DNA of 64,000 nucleotides from Blastobasis lacticolella (Eukaryota; Arthropoda; Insecta; Lepidoptera; Blastobasidae), in the NCBI GenBank assembly GCA_905147135.1, contig LR990058.1, positions 17,459,349 to 17,523,348 of the forward strand, in the 5' to 3' direction. Position 1 is the stretch's first letter; each line of letters opens with the position of its first letter. The translations under genes and the position numbers were made by a program. Below are positions 12,217 through 23,800 of the stretch, piece by piece. A model generated the notes under the pieces. It worked only from the letters and a program-made list of their open reading frames with translations, searched no databases and had not been told where the DNA came from.

Positions 12217-15200
12217 TCAGAAGCGGTGATGACGAACGCAACGCCCAAGAGATGGTATGATGAGAAGCGACAAAGAAAATGCAGATAACGCTTTGTGGAA
12301 GCGTAATAATAAAAGGAAAGTGATTACTCGATCCAGTTGAATTGCCTACATTAAAATATAAAATGATTCAACACGTTCAAAGCGCAGCCAAGAGTCCAAA
12401 CACCCCGAGATATATGACAAAGACTTCGTCAGACAGATTGGGGGATTTATAAAGTAAACAGCAAATCATCTGTGCCAATTGGTTATGGTCAAGGCAGACC
12501 TCGGGCCTTCGAGAGCACCATTGGGATATTGACACCATTATTAAAAATCGAGTGAAACTTACTATGGACGGCACTTTGGTATGTATTCTTTGTTTTTGCG
12601 AAACTTAATTTAGATTACTCATGTAAAATATTCCCCTCTTTAAAAAAAAAAGGAAATAGTGTTAGTTGAATAATTTGCGTAGTTCTAAATTAGCCAGCTA
12701 AAGATTATTCAATGAAGTTACAGTAAAGCTTAGATTTAGATTCATTTAGCAGTGTGATTTGACACCACAATTAAATTAATTGCTTAAATTTCTGCAGATA
12801 AATAAAACGATTAAAACCGGCGAGTATTTTTTTATTTTTTTAAGTTTTACTAATACAATTATTTTCTTCTATTGCATAACAATGGTGTACAACGGTTCGC
12901 TTCACCTACGAGAACAACATTGCAATGCAACGCTGGACTGGTAGCCTCAATGTGATTGTTTCAACATGGGACGATGGTAGACAATCTGCGAGTGTTGCGT
13001 ACATGACTGAGAAATGATGTGATATTGACAGTTCCTCTTTATCTGGTGAGTCCTATACATAATTATTATTTGATAAAAACCTGTGCTGAAAAGAGGCTCC
13101 CTAGCAGATTTTAAGAGTTATTTACTTTGATAATTCAGAAAAGTATTCTGACAGAAACACTATTGATGCCCTTAGTAGAGAGAAGGGCAGGTTAATTTGT
13201 ATCTTTAGTGACACTACAAATAGAAAGAATGTAAACAAAACAAAAAGAACGTCATTTATGGTCAAGTTTACAAATTGTTGGTATAGATGTCAAAAACTAC
13301 TGCCAAGTTTAATAAATATTAGCTTTTGCGGGTACCTATATCAATTAATGTGGGTTGTCTAATACAATATTACTGAGAAAAAATAAATCACTCCACAAAA
13401 ATAGTAAGAATTATGTTAAATCCCTCTAAATGTTACAGTACACTGTGTTAAAGTTAAAAAAGTGACATTTAATCTAAGATTATTTTACCATCTTGAAACA
13501 TGGTACGCTATGATTTAACGTATTACCAACATCACGTCAGTTATCGGAAAACAAGAATAAGAAATACTTGAAAGCATAGTCCTACTATTTTTATAAATTG
13601 AGTACGTAAGCATCGTTATGGTGGTACTGCTGCTGATGGACTTCTTCTTGATCGTTGCCTCACTGCTGAGGATCGTGACATCTTCGGAGTTTGTCTCTAT
13701 CGGTCGCCTGATGTAATGCGACGTTGACGGATGTATCGTTCGGATATTTGGTCCGCCCATCTCTTCGGACTTCGGCCTCTGGGTCTCTTGCCTTCGACTT
13801 TTCCCGTCACCATAAATCGTTCCAGATTGCTGATTAAGTAAATATTTGATAATAACAGTGTGGCAGGGATGCCGTAGCAGTGAGTTTGTGGAACAATTAG
13901 CTGGTGTACTTTAGGATGTTGTATCTTAGAGATAGGATAGGCTTCGAATGTGCAAAATTTCAATAATGACCCAGTACAGATCTCCGCGATTTCTATGCGA
14001 GCGGGAGGGTGCCAACATGTATCGGAAAAAAAAGAGAAAAATTGTTAGCGTGTTTGTTTACATTTAACAGGAGACATTCGAACGAACTTTTCCATATTTC
14101 ATTATGTTTGTTATTGTGGTCGTAGTTTCCCAATGTTATAGAAGATATCCGCGGTAACAATGGGATCACTCATATACGTTACGTATTAAAATACTACAAA
14201 ATGGAAAAAAAAGGGGTAGTTTGGTTAGTAATTTAATTTTATGTTGGTATCAAGTTATTAATCGAAAGAAAAAGTAAATACGAGGAAGTGAACTGATTGA
14301 CGGTAGATAATTTCGATTTATGTTTTGAGTAACTAAAGATAAACCTGTGACTTAGTTCGACCGAAAACCATTTGTTCTATGTTAATATGACTTAGTTTGA
14401 CCTGGTTAAAGACTTTGTTAGAGGGATCTATCTAAGAAGCTAACTCAATATGTGACGTCTATCGAGCCGAGGTTTTTATAAGATTTATGTGATAGTTTTG
14501 TTTTCTTAAAATTTCGTAATTTGCATCATCGGATGGAGGTGATCGTGTTTTATCACTGATGGTGGGCTGATGGAGCCTATGGGAGAGTTTTATGGTTGCT
14601 TACCGGCCTGATGGAGGCTATGGAAGCGTGGCTAATAGAAGGTAGTTGTTTCAATCTTTGTGAGAAAATGTTGAACGATAATGATGTTAAGAAAGTCCAG
14701 ATATATTGGTGATTGTTTAATAGTCGGTTTATTAAATTAACTTTAGCTCCGAGTACTGAAATTTCCATTATTACCGATATAAAGTAACTTTTTCGAGTTC
14801 TGTTGTTGTACCAGTAAGATGAGGCAGTGTAAGCAATGGTGAGATTTTATATCCTTCTGCCAGTACAAGTTTAGTAGTACCTGAACTGTTGTTGAGGTCA
14901 GATATCCTGATTTATTTGGCTGACTTGGAGTGGCCTGGAAATCATGTGTGTGATAGCCCCGAAAGTCTCGATGTTGTGGCTGTAGATGGCAAATTTAATG
15001 TTATATTTTTTTTAGAAGGCGTCTGTATATGGGATACCTTCATTATTACAATCATTGTTAAATCGTTTCAAAATGGGAGGCTTAAACGTAACGTAAAGTC
15101 TAGATAGAGTATACTTGTTCGAACAGTTAAAATTGATGACGATGATTATTACTTGTTTAGTTTTAGTGTGGTAACATATGAACTGGATGGTAACAACTTA

Positions 15201-15696
15201 CCTATGACTGGCGTAACAGATAAACGTGAGATCTTCATATGATTAAACTCCTGATTTAATTTTGATATTGAGCAGTAGAGATAATGTTGTTTTTGTAGAA
15301 ATATCACCGTGAACATTTGTTTGGGTCTGTGACGATTACTTGTTATGTAACTCGTAGACCGTTATTACGTGTTATGATAGCAGATATGACTGTGTTACCT
15401 ATCACTGACTTAGTGCAGATTTGGTCGAAGAATTGACCACGTGCTGAGAGTCTTTAGACAGCTATTAGTGAAGTAAAGCGTGTTAAAGTTACTACTTCAT
15501 GATTTCAGCAATTGCATATTAAAAAGTATACTGTATAGTCTAGCAGTAGATACCTACGTACTGGTTATATAAGCACGGCTACTACAGTGGTGCCCCTATA
15601 TTATAGAAAGAGGTATTACTAGAGTCTATAAGTACCTACTGGTTTAAAAAATGTGACGAATGAACAACACTGAGCTTATATGTTGGCAATGTTTAT
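12217..15696. other. Interior between the direct repeats, mostly unassigned
   Basis: No long reading frame. Near 12485-12520 there is a SINE 3'-tail-like string (TCAAGGCAGACCTCGGGCC), and an RTE fragment lies at about 13640-13830. A short frame at 14889-15107 is preceded by SVVVPVR..GS, which could be a relic of a Gypsy-like Pol linker, but that is too weak to call. The rest is AT-rich and unrecognised. Confidence 0.4.
13640..13830 (-). pseudogene. RTE-type LINE C-terminal fragment
   Basis: The minus strand reads GKVEGKRPRGRSPKRWADQI, then a frame-disrupted DRDK..CHDPQQ.GND. This matches the basic C-terminal tail (GRPxxRWxD) of RTE-type endonuclease/reverse transcriptases common in Lepidoptera. 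There are stops and a frameshift, so it is inactive. Its presence inside the repeat-flanked unit argues that the unit is composite. Confidence 0.65.
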
Positions 15697-16110
15697 TAAC
15701 GCCTGTTTGGCTCCCGCCTGTGTGGCTCCCGCCTGTGTGGCTCCCGCCTGTGTGGCTCCCGCCTGTGTGGCTCCCGCCTGTGTGGCTCCCGCCTGTGTGG
15801 CTCCCGCCTGTGTGGCTCCCGCCTGTGTGGCTCCCGCCTGTGTGGCTCCCGCCTGTGTGGATCCCGCCTGTGTGGCTCCCGCCTGGGTGGCTCCCGCCTG
15901 TGTGACTTCCGCCTCTGTGGCACCCACCTGTGTGGCATTCCGCCTGTGTGGCATCTTGCCTGTGTGGCATCCCGCCTGTTTGGCATTTCGCCTGTGTGGC
16001 ATTTAGCCTGTGAGGCATTCCGCCTGTATGACATTTCGCCGGTGTGGTATTTTGCTGTGTGGCATTTCGCCTCTGTGCCATTTACCCTTGTGTGACATCT
16101 TACCTGTATC
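15697..16110. repeat. 15-bp minisatellite decaying rightwards
   Basis: About 14 copies of a 15-bp unit, GCCTGTGTGGCTCCC, are near-perfect from 15711 to 15910. They then degrade into 15-19-bp variants (CGCCTGTGTGGCATT) as far as about 16110, with traces to 16330. Because 15 is divisible by 3 and the unit lacks stops, several frames stay open (for example GGSHT repeats on the minus strand). These are consequences of the repeat, not evidence of a protein. Confidence 0.95.
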
Positions 16111-17133
16111 GTGCTATGGCAGACGTGATACAGGATATAGAATATACTCGTAGTTTGACGATTAGAGTGGTACTGACCAGAGTGACACCCAGTATGTGTG
16201 GCACCTAGTCTGTGTGGTATTTTGCTATTGTGCAGGTCCAGTTGCGTGCCGGCCCGGTTGCGTGGCGGCCCGAATGCGTGGCTGCCCGTCTGATAGCGTT
16301 CGTCAGTGTGGTGGTTCGCCTGTGTGTCATTTCTTCTGTATGGTAACATTACTCTTATTTTTAAAATTAGGATGGCGCTGACGGATGACCAAAATCATAT
16401 GGCATTTAATGAAGGAGTGTTTCGATCACACCCGAAGTAACATTGGGTCTTTTGCCGAGTACTGAAAATTTTATGTAGGTAGGTATGTCACATATTTGTA
16501 GTAAATCTAAGTACCTACAGTAATGGAGGTCGGGGACAGTACACGAGCTTTGTGATTGGATTTGTGATGTTTCCCACTCAACAAGATCATCAAGGGGAAA
16601 ATACTGGTGATGATGATGAAACCTTCATTTATGGTAATTGTGATACGGTTCATAGTCTGGTGTCCTGTCACGCCTCTCTCATTAACTGAAGCCGTAGCTG
16701 AATTTATGTCGGCAACTTGGAAAGAATAATTTGTGTACGAGATTATGTTGTTCTCTCAAGTCTCTCTCAATCTACGGAAATTTAGTATACAAATAGCAGT
16801 TACTTAAGTATTGGTGGGTTAAAGCAGTCGTGATAGATCCAATCACATGATTCATAAGACTTACTTGGGTGATGTGTTGTGGTCAGAAGTGACCGAGCGA
16901 ATATGGTACTGTGCTATGGTTTTCATGTTTCAGATAACACACGAGGACGTGTGTATAGCAGGACGGCCGTGACGGATGCGGTCAATAGTACGGACTCATG
17001 TGGTCAATAGTACGGACTCATGACGAAGAAAACGGAAGTGGGAGTGCGCCCTCTGGTGGGGCGTGCTGACAGAGTCTCGACGGCACGACTCGGGCGGAGT
17101 GGCGGCCATTCTTGGCGCGACCGCCGCCGAGGA
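16111..17133. other. Unassigned segment before the right direct repeat
   Basis: No gene. It contains a 2x tandem duplication, GGTCAATAGTACGGACTCAT, at about 16979-17021 and a GC-rich stretch at 17040-17133 carrying a CTCF-like motif (listed separately). Confidence 0.5.
17046..17059 (-). promoter_or_regulatory. CTCF-consensus-like motif
   Basis: The minus strand reads CCACCAGAGGGCGC, which satisfies the CTCF core consensus (CCASYAGRKGGC) at every position. CTCF is conserved in insects. A single motif match carries little weight without occupancy data, and a chance match in GC-rich DNA is possible. Confidence 0.3.
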
Positions 17134-17427
17134 GTGACGCGTCTTGAAACTGTCTCCACATTTCGTTTATAGAAAGTGTTATTTACGTTTGAAAATAAAG
17201 TAATTTTAAAATCACTATAGAAATAAGAAAGTTAATCACCTCAACTGCCTACATTGTGATACTGCTCTGATTTCAAGTGAAATTATAAGTGATGTGCAAA
17301 AATGAATTGGAATAAATACAGTGGAGTAAATGTGAACCTTTTCTTTAATTTATCTGGACGATCTAATACTGATATCACCACTCTGATGACAATGATCCTG
17401 ATACACCCTTTCCTTCACGAGTCGACA
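17134..17427. repeat. 294-bp direct repeat, right copy
   Basis: The second identical copy of the repeat at 11923-12216. The flanks differ immediately on both sides (A versus C on the left, A versus T on the right), so the repeat has sharp edges. Confidence 0.95.
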
Positions 17428-18002
17428 AGTATATTATACAAATATTTTTTATATTGTAATAAAGAACAGTGTAGTATGTCAGCACAATTTTCGAAGTTAC
17501 ATAGTTTGTTATGTTCCCTGCACAGTCTATAAACTATTTCATTACTACCTACATTCGTTCCGATACTTTTAAGTGCGAACGGTCTAAAATTAAGTAATCT
17601 GACATTGCGTCTAGGCACTGAGAAATATACCATGTTCAACAAGTATGGGCAGTCGATTAACCCCCTTACAATTTTAAAAAGAAATATTTGGAAATATTTG
17701 TTTCTGCATTTAGTAGGTAGGTTGTTACAATGGTAACCCATAAATAAATAAAAACGTACCTAAACAAACACTAGAACTAGAGTCAGAAACGTATATTCGC
17801 AAAGGAGCCTTTAGGCAAACCGCAAACCAGTGCTGAACATTATCCTCCCACAGAGACTCGCCGTCCCTGCACCCACAAGCTTCCAAGGATCTTAACGAGG
17901 TGAGGACGAGGATTAGTTAAATGCGCTACCTATTTGTGTCAATTAATTTGAGTAAATCAATATAGGCAGTCCTGCACTTCTTGCAATTTCACTATGTATC
18001 AC

Positions 18003-18430
18003 ATTAATTTTTTTTTATGTCATACGATAGGCAAACAGGCAAGCGGGCCACCTGATGGAAAGTGGTCACCACTGCCTATAGACATTAGCAACACAGAGAC
18101 TATCGCCAATGCGTTGCCTACCACTATAACACGTTACTCTGGCAGCAAAAAGGCAAATATCCCTCCACTGCCAAAGCCACGGTTCCCCAAATTCCCACCC
18201 CATGGAGCTCTGGAAACCTTACTCACCGGCAGAAACACAAAACCATTTAAAAGAGTATTGTTTAGCTGCGATATTCTGTAAGGTGGAGGTACTTCCCCAG
18301 TCGGGCGGCTCCAATTCGAACGGGATACCCCGCTATGCCCTACCTCTTTATTGGACACTCGTCATTGGAAGCGGTTAACGTGTTATATCCCCCCCGGGGT
18401 GGGTGTCCTAGGGCCCGACACCACTCGGTC
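18003..18430 (-). mobile_element. Retrotransposed element with LINE-like 3' tail
   Basis: Read on the minus strand, the unit runs from a GC-rich head (CCACCCCGGGGGGGATATAA) to a tail containing CCATCAGGTGGCCCGCTTGC and CTGTTTGCCTATCGTATGAC, ending in an A-run. The tail matches the truncated copy at 10307-10400. The head lacks a clear A/B box. It may be a 5'-truncated or non-autonomous LINE derivative. No target duplication was found. Confidence 0.5.
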
Positions 18431-19399
18431 AATAAAGAGTTCAATACTGATACTCGTAACTGTAGTTTTTTATCATTAAATTATGTCATCGAGTGTTGGC
18501 CATAAACCTTCTCTTTACCTTTTTGGCAGCAATTTTACCAAGAAGTTACTTATTCGTAGGTAAATAGTGTTCCATGAAAATTGTTTGTCGACGAACTTAC
18601 ATGTTTGCGTCAGCGACCGGCCGCCCCCCGCGCGCCCCGCGCCCACCGCGCTGCTCCCGTGTTTCGCAAGGAATTCGAAAACATTCCTCCGATAAATTAA
18701 GAATCTAATCTCTGGTAGCTTTAAGGGCGGCCGGCGCGCCCGAAGCATTTATTTAATGTCCTTTAAAATATCCCGTTGAAAGAGAAACGGAGAAACTGTT
18801 TACAGTAGCGATTTTGGTAATTTTTCATAAAATATTTATAAAGAGCGACCGCGGCGAGGCTCCCGGTAATCAGCGCCCCCGCCCCCGCGCCCCGCCACCG
18901 CCCCGCCTCCGCCCCGCGGCGCCCGCGGCGAGCCTACTGCATCCGTATCTTTATTAAAAATCAAAATTAGAACAAACACCTTTGTCTCTACCCTCGTGCC
19001 TACCTGGATATCATTTAGTAGTGTATTACTTTTCATCTTGTAATAACATAAGGACTGTGGGAGACGGAAAATGAAAAGGAATATATAGGGCGTCCCACAG
19101 CTATACCACACGAAGGATAAGTAAACGGGGTACCAAGCACTCTGGTTACTTTTATAGATTGCGGAAAAATCAGTGCATGTACTAAACTTATTTTACTGGA
19201 TATAATAAACTACTACTACTACTCTACTAATGTTGAGTAGTCGATTAGTCGACTTCGTTACACCTTTTACAATTAGTCGGTTTATATTGTCTAATTTTGG
19301 TGCCAACACACACTTTTAAACACAATGAAGGAAGGCGCAAGGCCTTTTTCCGAGACGTTATGTTCTGATTGCACAATATTGACCTTTCGTTTGATTTGC
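18431..19399. other. Unassigned DNA with two GC islets
   Basis: GC-rich islets at about 18610-18660 and 18840-18940 are embedded in AT-rich DNA. No gene or recognised repeat was found. Confidence 0.5.
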
Positions 19400-19510
19400 T
19401 GTCACGTTCCTTATAATCCATGTCGCACAGAATACTACATGCTTCCGGTGTTGCACATTTTTCAGGGTGAAGGATAAGGTAGCCAGCGCAATTACAGGCA
19501 TGAGGCATTT
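19400..19510 (-). pseudogene. Possible TIL-like cysteine-rich fragment
   Basis: On the minus strand the frame starting at 19508 reads CNCAGYLILHPEKCATPEAC. This resembles the second half of a trypsin-inhibitor-like (TIL) domain (CxCxxGY..xxxKCxxxxxC). The upstream half with the remaining cysteines is not in the same frame (stops precede it) and no splice acceptor stands out. It could be a relic exon or coincidence. Confidence 0.25.
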
Positions 19511-19625
19511 CATCTTAGTCCTCACAGTGACAACGCACCTGCGGTTTTGCATTTTTGTTACCTGCAACCTAAATGTAAGAATAGTAGATTTTATGGGCGA
19601 CAGTTACCACTTACCATCAGGAGCG

Positions 19626-19975
19626 GCGGTAGCCGGGAGTTGAGTATCCAACTCGTTAGCGAGAGGTACCGGGTTCGAATCCCGTTGCGGCCATGTACCA
19701 ATTACTGTTTTCTGAGTTATGTACATTAGTTGAATTCTAACCGATGTACTTACGGCGAGGGAAAACATCGTGATGAAACCTGCAAATTCAGGCAATTGAA
19801 TTTGTAACCATGATCCAATCTGTTCAGGTTCCCTGGTAGCAGGGTCATGGAGGTCAGATGGTAGTCGCTCCACTGTAATTATCTGATCTGCCAAATTCTG
19901 GATCATGTTCAAGGCGGACCCCGGACCCTCGTTCTCGATAGCACAACCGGAACATTAAAGACAAGATGATTATTA
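19626..19975 (+). mobile_element. tRNA-derived SINE, near full length
   Basis: The head runs GCGGTAGCCGGGAGTTGAG .. GGTTCGAATCCCG and contains an exact pol III B box at about 19672-19682. The body, GCGAGGGAAAACATCGTGAT followed by GAAACCTGCA, is a widely seen lepidopteran SINE segment. The 3' part has TTCAAGGCGGACCCCGGACC and ends before a T/A-rich tail. The tRNA-like head cannot form a canonical tRNA, so this is a SINE and not a tRNA gene. Confidence 0.75.
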
Positions 19976-20231
19976 TTTTTATTGATTAGGTGGGCTGTCT
20001 GCTTGCTTGTCCATTGGCGTATCTAGGGCTATTTTCCAGGGGGGGCCTGGCCCCAAAAGAACTAGTGTGAACACATTAAATGTAACACAAACTAATGAAT
20101 GAACGAGCTCACAATGTTTGGAGAGGCGTACCTATACGATTAAAAATGTAGCGAAACCAAAATGTTTCGTATGTTTTTCTCAAAAGACCTGAGCGAGCGT
20201 AGCGTGCCCGGATACTTTGGTATATTGGCTC

Positions 20232-21867
20232 ATAAATAAAATAAATAAAATAAAAAGGTATTTATTTGGCATTTAACTCAGACATATAAAAAAAATTACA
20301 TAAAATTAAAATAAATTAAACAAGAAAAAAAAAATAATGAGGGAAAAAAAATAAAAAAAACATATAAACACTAAACGCTAAAGAGGCCAAAGCTCAGTTC
20401 CGCAGATACGCGAAGGTGCCTACGGGCCTGCTATTCTGCCTTGGCCTACAAAATTACACAGAATAGAATTTGTTATAGACACAGACACTATAAATAAATA
20501 AATTTAATAGATTTCACTATGGATCATGACCAAGTATATAAAATCACGACTTTGAACTTTATTAATTGGAAATGGGAAGGATGGGGACCAGACTATCCGC
20601 CAAAAATAATCTCCGCTTCCAGAACCTGTTTCTCGAGCAGCCACCGCATGCAATGTTTTTTAAAATTATTCGTAGATCTCCTGAGGAGATTACGTAGTGG
20701 AGGTGGTAGGCCCTGGCGCGGGTCAAATGCAAGCTAGGCGGTACCAGTTGAGGGCCTCTGTCCCTCAATCGGTTCGGCATTTTATGTGTCATTTGCTTTT
20801 TAGATAATCCGGTCCTTCACACCCAGCAAGAGTATGCACAAGAGACGCAAATTTCAACCTACGCCTTTTCTCCATATTTAAGTAACCCTTCTTGCATAAC
20901 ACTCCGCTGGATAACAAAACAAAAACGCATACAAGCATTTTGCACCCTCTGCACAGTCTTCGAAGTCTTAGCCAGGAGATATGGGCCGTAAACGGTGTCG
21001 CAATACCCCAAATGAGACAACACAAGTGCATTGCAGAGGGCCATCCTCACGCTCGGATGAACGAAAGGACGGATCCTGTACAAGGCACTTAGCGACCCAA
21101 AACACAAACCAACCTTTCCCTGGACATGCTTGTCAAAGTGGAGCGTCTCGTCCAAAACCAAGCCCAAATCACGCACAGACTCCTGATAGGGTATTTGGGT
21201 ATCGCCAATTTTCAAAACGGGTTTCAGTCCCTTAATTTTATTGACCTGGTGTGCCGTGCCGCAGACAATATATGTACTCTTCACAGGTTTTAAAGTAAGC
21301 CATGCCTAGATGACCACTCAACTATACTCTCCAGGTCCGAGTTCAAACGGGACACTGCGGCAGAAACAGCTTCCAGCGTGCATGAGGTGTGAGTGTATAC
21401 CTGAGTGTCGTCGGCATAAAGATGATGCATTGACTCCCTTATCACTGACCCAATATTAGCAGTATACATTGAAAATAACGTAGGCCCAAGAATGGAACCC
21501 TGAATTACCCCGCGACGAACAACCAGTGGTCCAGAAGAGACCCCATCGTCGCCCACGCCACACCGTACAATCTGCTTGCGATTGCTAAAGTAAGACTTGA
21601 ACCAATCACATGCCTTAGAACTGAACCCATAATGTTGTAATTTAGCCATTAGTAACTGATGGTGAATGCAGTCGAAAGCTCTCGTAAAGTCCAATAGCAC
21701 CATAATAGTACCCTTACCCTCATTAGTAGCATACATGATATCATCAGTGATATTTAGGAGCGCCGTGGTGGTACTATGACCCCTACGGAATCCAGACTGC
21801 ATCACTGGAATGACCTTCTCTGTCTCCAAGTAGGGCCTTATTTGCAATAGGACAGCTTTCTCCACTA
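20232..21867 (-). pseudogene. LINE ORF2 reverse transcriptase, 5'-truncated, frameshifted
   Basis: The minus strand carries RT motifs: QSGFRRGHST, a palm motif LLDFTRAFDCI, GVIQGSILGP (P replaced by I in the usual GVPQGS) and HLYADDTQVY, the catalytic YADD. A frameshift at about 21286 moves the reading to a second frame with thumb sequence (LGLVLDETLHFDKHV, LGYCDTVYGPYL). Endonuclease and ORF1 are missing. The A/T-rich 3' UTR extends left to about 20232. It belongs to the CR1/Jockey-type group of LINEs and its 5' edge abuts the 3' end of the next LINE copy. Confidence 0.8.
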
Positions 21868-22872
21868 CCTTAGATAAATAAATAAACTTTTATTTCACAC
21901 GATGGTCCATAGTTTGTTAGTATCTAGTCAACAAAAAAAAATTAATAATACTTTTATCTAATGTTAGTAACAAATGCACACAGTTTACTTATCCTATTTT
22001 ATATTAAAAATAAGGGGTCTGCCCCCAGTATGGACATCGTTCCAGTGGCCCATTATAGGACACTGAAACCGCTCCGCTATCGGTTGGAGGATAGTGTTGG
22101 CGCTCCCCCGTACTCGGCTCAACAGAGACGCGGATCTTTTACGAATGATTGCTTGGAAATAGTCAATTCGTGCATCCGCCATCATTGTCGAGGCGCTACA
22201 ATAGCGGGGGAGCCCCAACAGCATCCTCAATGCATTATAACATTTTTTCGTGTACTTAACCCACAGACTGCACGTGTAGAATGTCTGGCAAAAAGCTTTA
22301 AATAGGGTTACCTTAACTTCCGGTGTACAGCGTGCAAATCTGCGGGCTAGCATGTTAGCCCGTGCAGCGAGCGCTCTCCTCTCTCTCTGCATGTCCTCGT
22401 CATCCACTAGCCTCTCGGTGACCCAGTGCCCCAAATACTTAAATCTGTGCACAGTTGTTAATACAGAGCCTCCCATGGTCACTTGCGGTAAGTTATTAAC
22501 CTTTTTTGTACCCGATTTGAAAATTAATAACTCACATTTTTTGGGGTTGTATTTGAGGCCATGAGCCACCGCATAGGCATCGCATATTGCTATCAGCTTC
22601 CTAAGAGCACTGATTGAGGGGCTCAGTAGCACCATATCGTCAGCGTAACTGATGTTATTGTAGCATATCCCCCCTACATGACAGCCGACTCCGGTGCCAC
22701 TGAGCTCCCCAATCAGGTCGTCCATGTAAATGTTGAAGAGTGTCGGAGAGCTGAACCCCCCCTGTCTCACGCCACTCCCCAACCTGTACACGTCCGACTG
22801 CGAACCTGCCCATCTAACATAATTCGTTTGGTTGAGATAAAGCGGGCAAAATATTAATAGGACGAAGATCAC
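21868..22872 (-). pseudogene. LINE reverse transcriptase fragment, open frame
   Basis: About 290 codons remain open on the minus strand (22872 to 21997). They carry SGVRQGGFSSPTLFNIYMDD, the catalytic SYADDMVLLSPS motif, AHGLKYNPKKCELLIFKSG and a thumb/C-terminal part (RYCSASTMMADARIDYF). The 5' part with endonuclease and RT fingers is absent, so this is a 5'-truncated insertion. The 3' end at about 21870 has TAAATAAATAAAC. The same family recurs at 10015-10228 and, more distantly, at 54030-55592. The absence of stops suggests a fairly young insertion. Confidence 0.85.
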
Positions 22873-22944
22873 CTACCCCCGTGACATTGGACTTTTTAAG
22901 GAATAGGTAGGTCATAAGGTAATCATGCGGACAGCATTAATGTA

Positions 22945-23800
22945 AAATAAAATGAGCGAGCGCAGCGAGCTCGAAATTTTTTATATATTTTTTTTTACCA
23001 ATCAGGAATGAACATAATAAAAGAACTAATGAATGAGCGAGCTCAACGAGCTTTTGATTTTATACGGTGGTTACATAATCAAAACTTCATTGAGTAAATT
23101 ATGAAAGGACAACAAATGAAATAACAATAATGTTGCCTTTTAGTGGGGTGAACAATAAATAAATAAGCGAGCGGAGCGAGCTCTGAGATTGGATGTTTTA
23201 AAACCTAAGGGAGAACAACGAATGTATGAGCGAGCGGAGCGAGCTAGATATGTTTGTAATTTTGGGTCTTAAAAGGTGGGATGATCAATGAAATAATGAG
23301 CGAGCGGAGTGGGCAATTTGTGACGTTTTGAGTTAGAAAAGCCTGAGGCAATTATTGAAAGAATGAGCGAGGGAGTGAGTTGGCAATTTTAGACATATTT
23401 GGTCTTAACACCAATGGGAGCCTCTCACAAAAGAGTTTTAAGGAAATCAACAAATAAGTGACCGCAACGAGCTAGGTGAATAGTATTTAAGTTATGAATA
23501 AAATTTTGAGACGTAAGAGTTGGTGTGATCAATGAATGAATGAGCGAGCTCGAAATTTTTGACATTTAGCTTAGGTGCTGTGATGATGTGTGAGGCTGAT
23601 CGTAGTAAAAGACAATAAAAGTACTATAAATTATTGAATGAGCAATTGGAGCGCGCACGAAACGGTTTTCATTAGCTGGGGTGATTGGTAAAATGAATAT
23701 TTGAGCGAGCGCAGCGAGCTCGGAATTTTAGGTTTTGAAAGATTGGTAAATAGTATGAAAAAACTGAAACAAATGTATGAGCGAGAGACGCAAGCTCAGA
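22945..23800. repeat. Spaced GAGCGAGCG-AGCGAGCTC motif array
   Basis: At least ten near-copies of AATGAGCGAGCGNAGCGAGC occur at intervals of roughly 60-130 bp (near 22953, 23034, 23166, 23228, 23299, 23364, 23540, 23704, 23779). Each is followed by a T-rich stretch such as GAAATTTTTGACAT. It is a degenerate tandem array inside the DNA-element-like unit. Two related motifs lie on the far side of the LINE inserts (20102, 20189). Confidence 0.8.

Larger units (their letters stand above)
11924..17427. mobile_element. Candidate LTR-type element with identical terminal repeats
   Basis: Two direct repeats (11924-12216 and 17135-17427) are identical by eye over 293 bp, begin TG and end CA, and contain AATAAA. 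The base after the left copy starts TCAGAAGCGG, which resembles the TCAGAAGTGG core of a tRNA-Leu-type primer-binding site. Against this: no gag-pol frame is seen, no 5-bp target duplication flanks it (ACGCG versus AGTAT), and the purine tract before the right copy is weak. The interior also contains RTE LINE and minisatellite sequence. It could be a non-autonomous LTR element, a local duplication or an assembly join. Confidence 0.45.

Noticed and set aside
12091..12288. Frame beginning in the left direct repeat, shared in part with 17302-17532
   Set aside because: The shared part is just the repeat; the two frames diverge at its edge and neither continues into a recognisable Gag.
15644..16349. 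Long open frames on both strands over the 15-bp repeat, up to 217 codons
   Set aside because: A stop-free unit whose length is divisible by three opens several frames at once; the reading is a product of the minisatellite.
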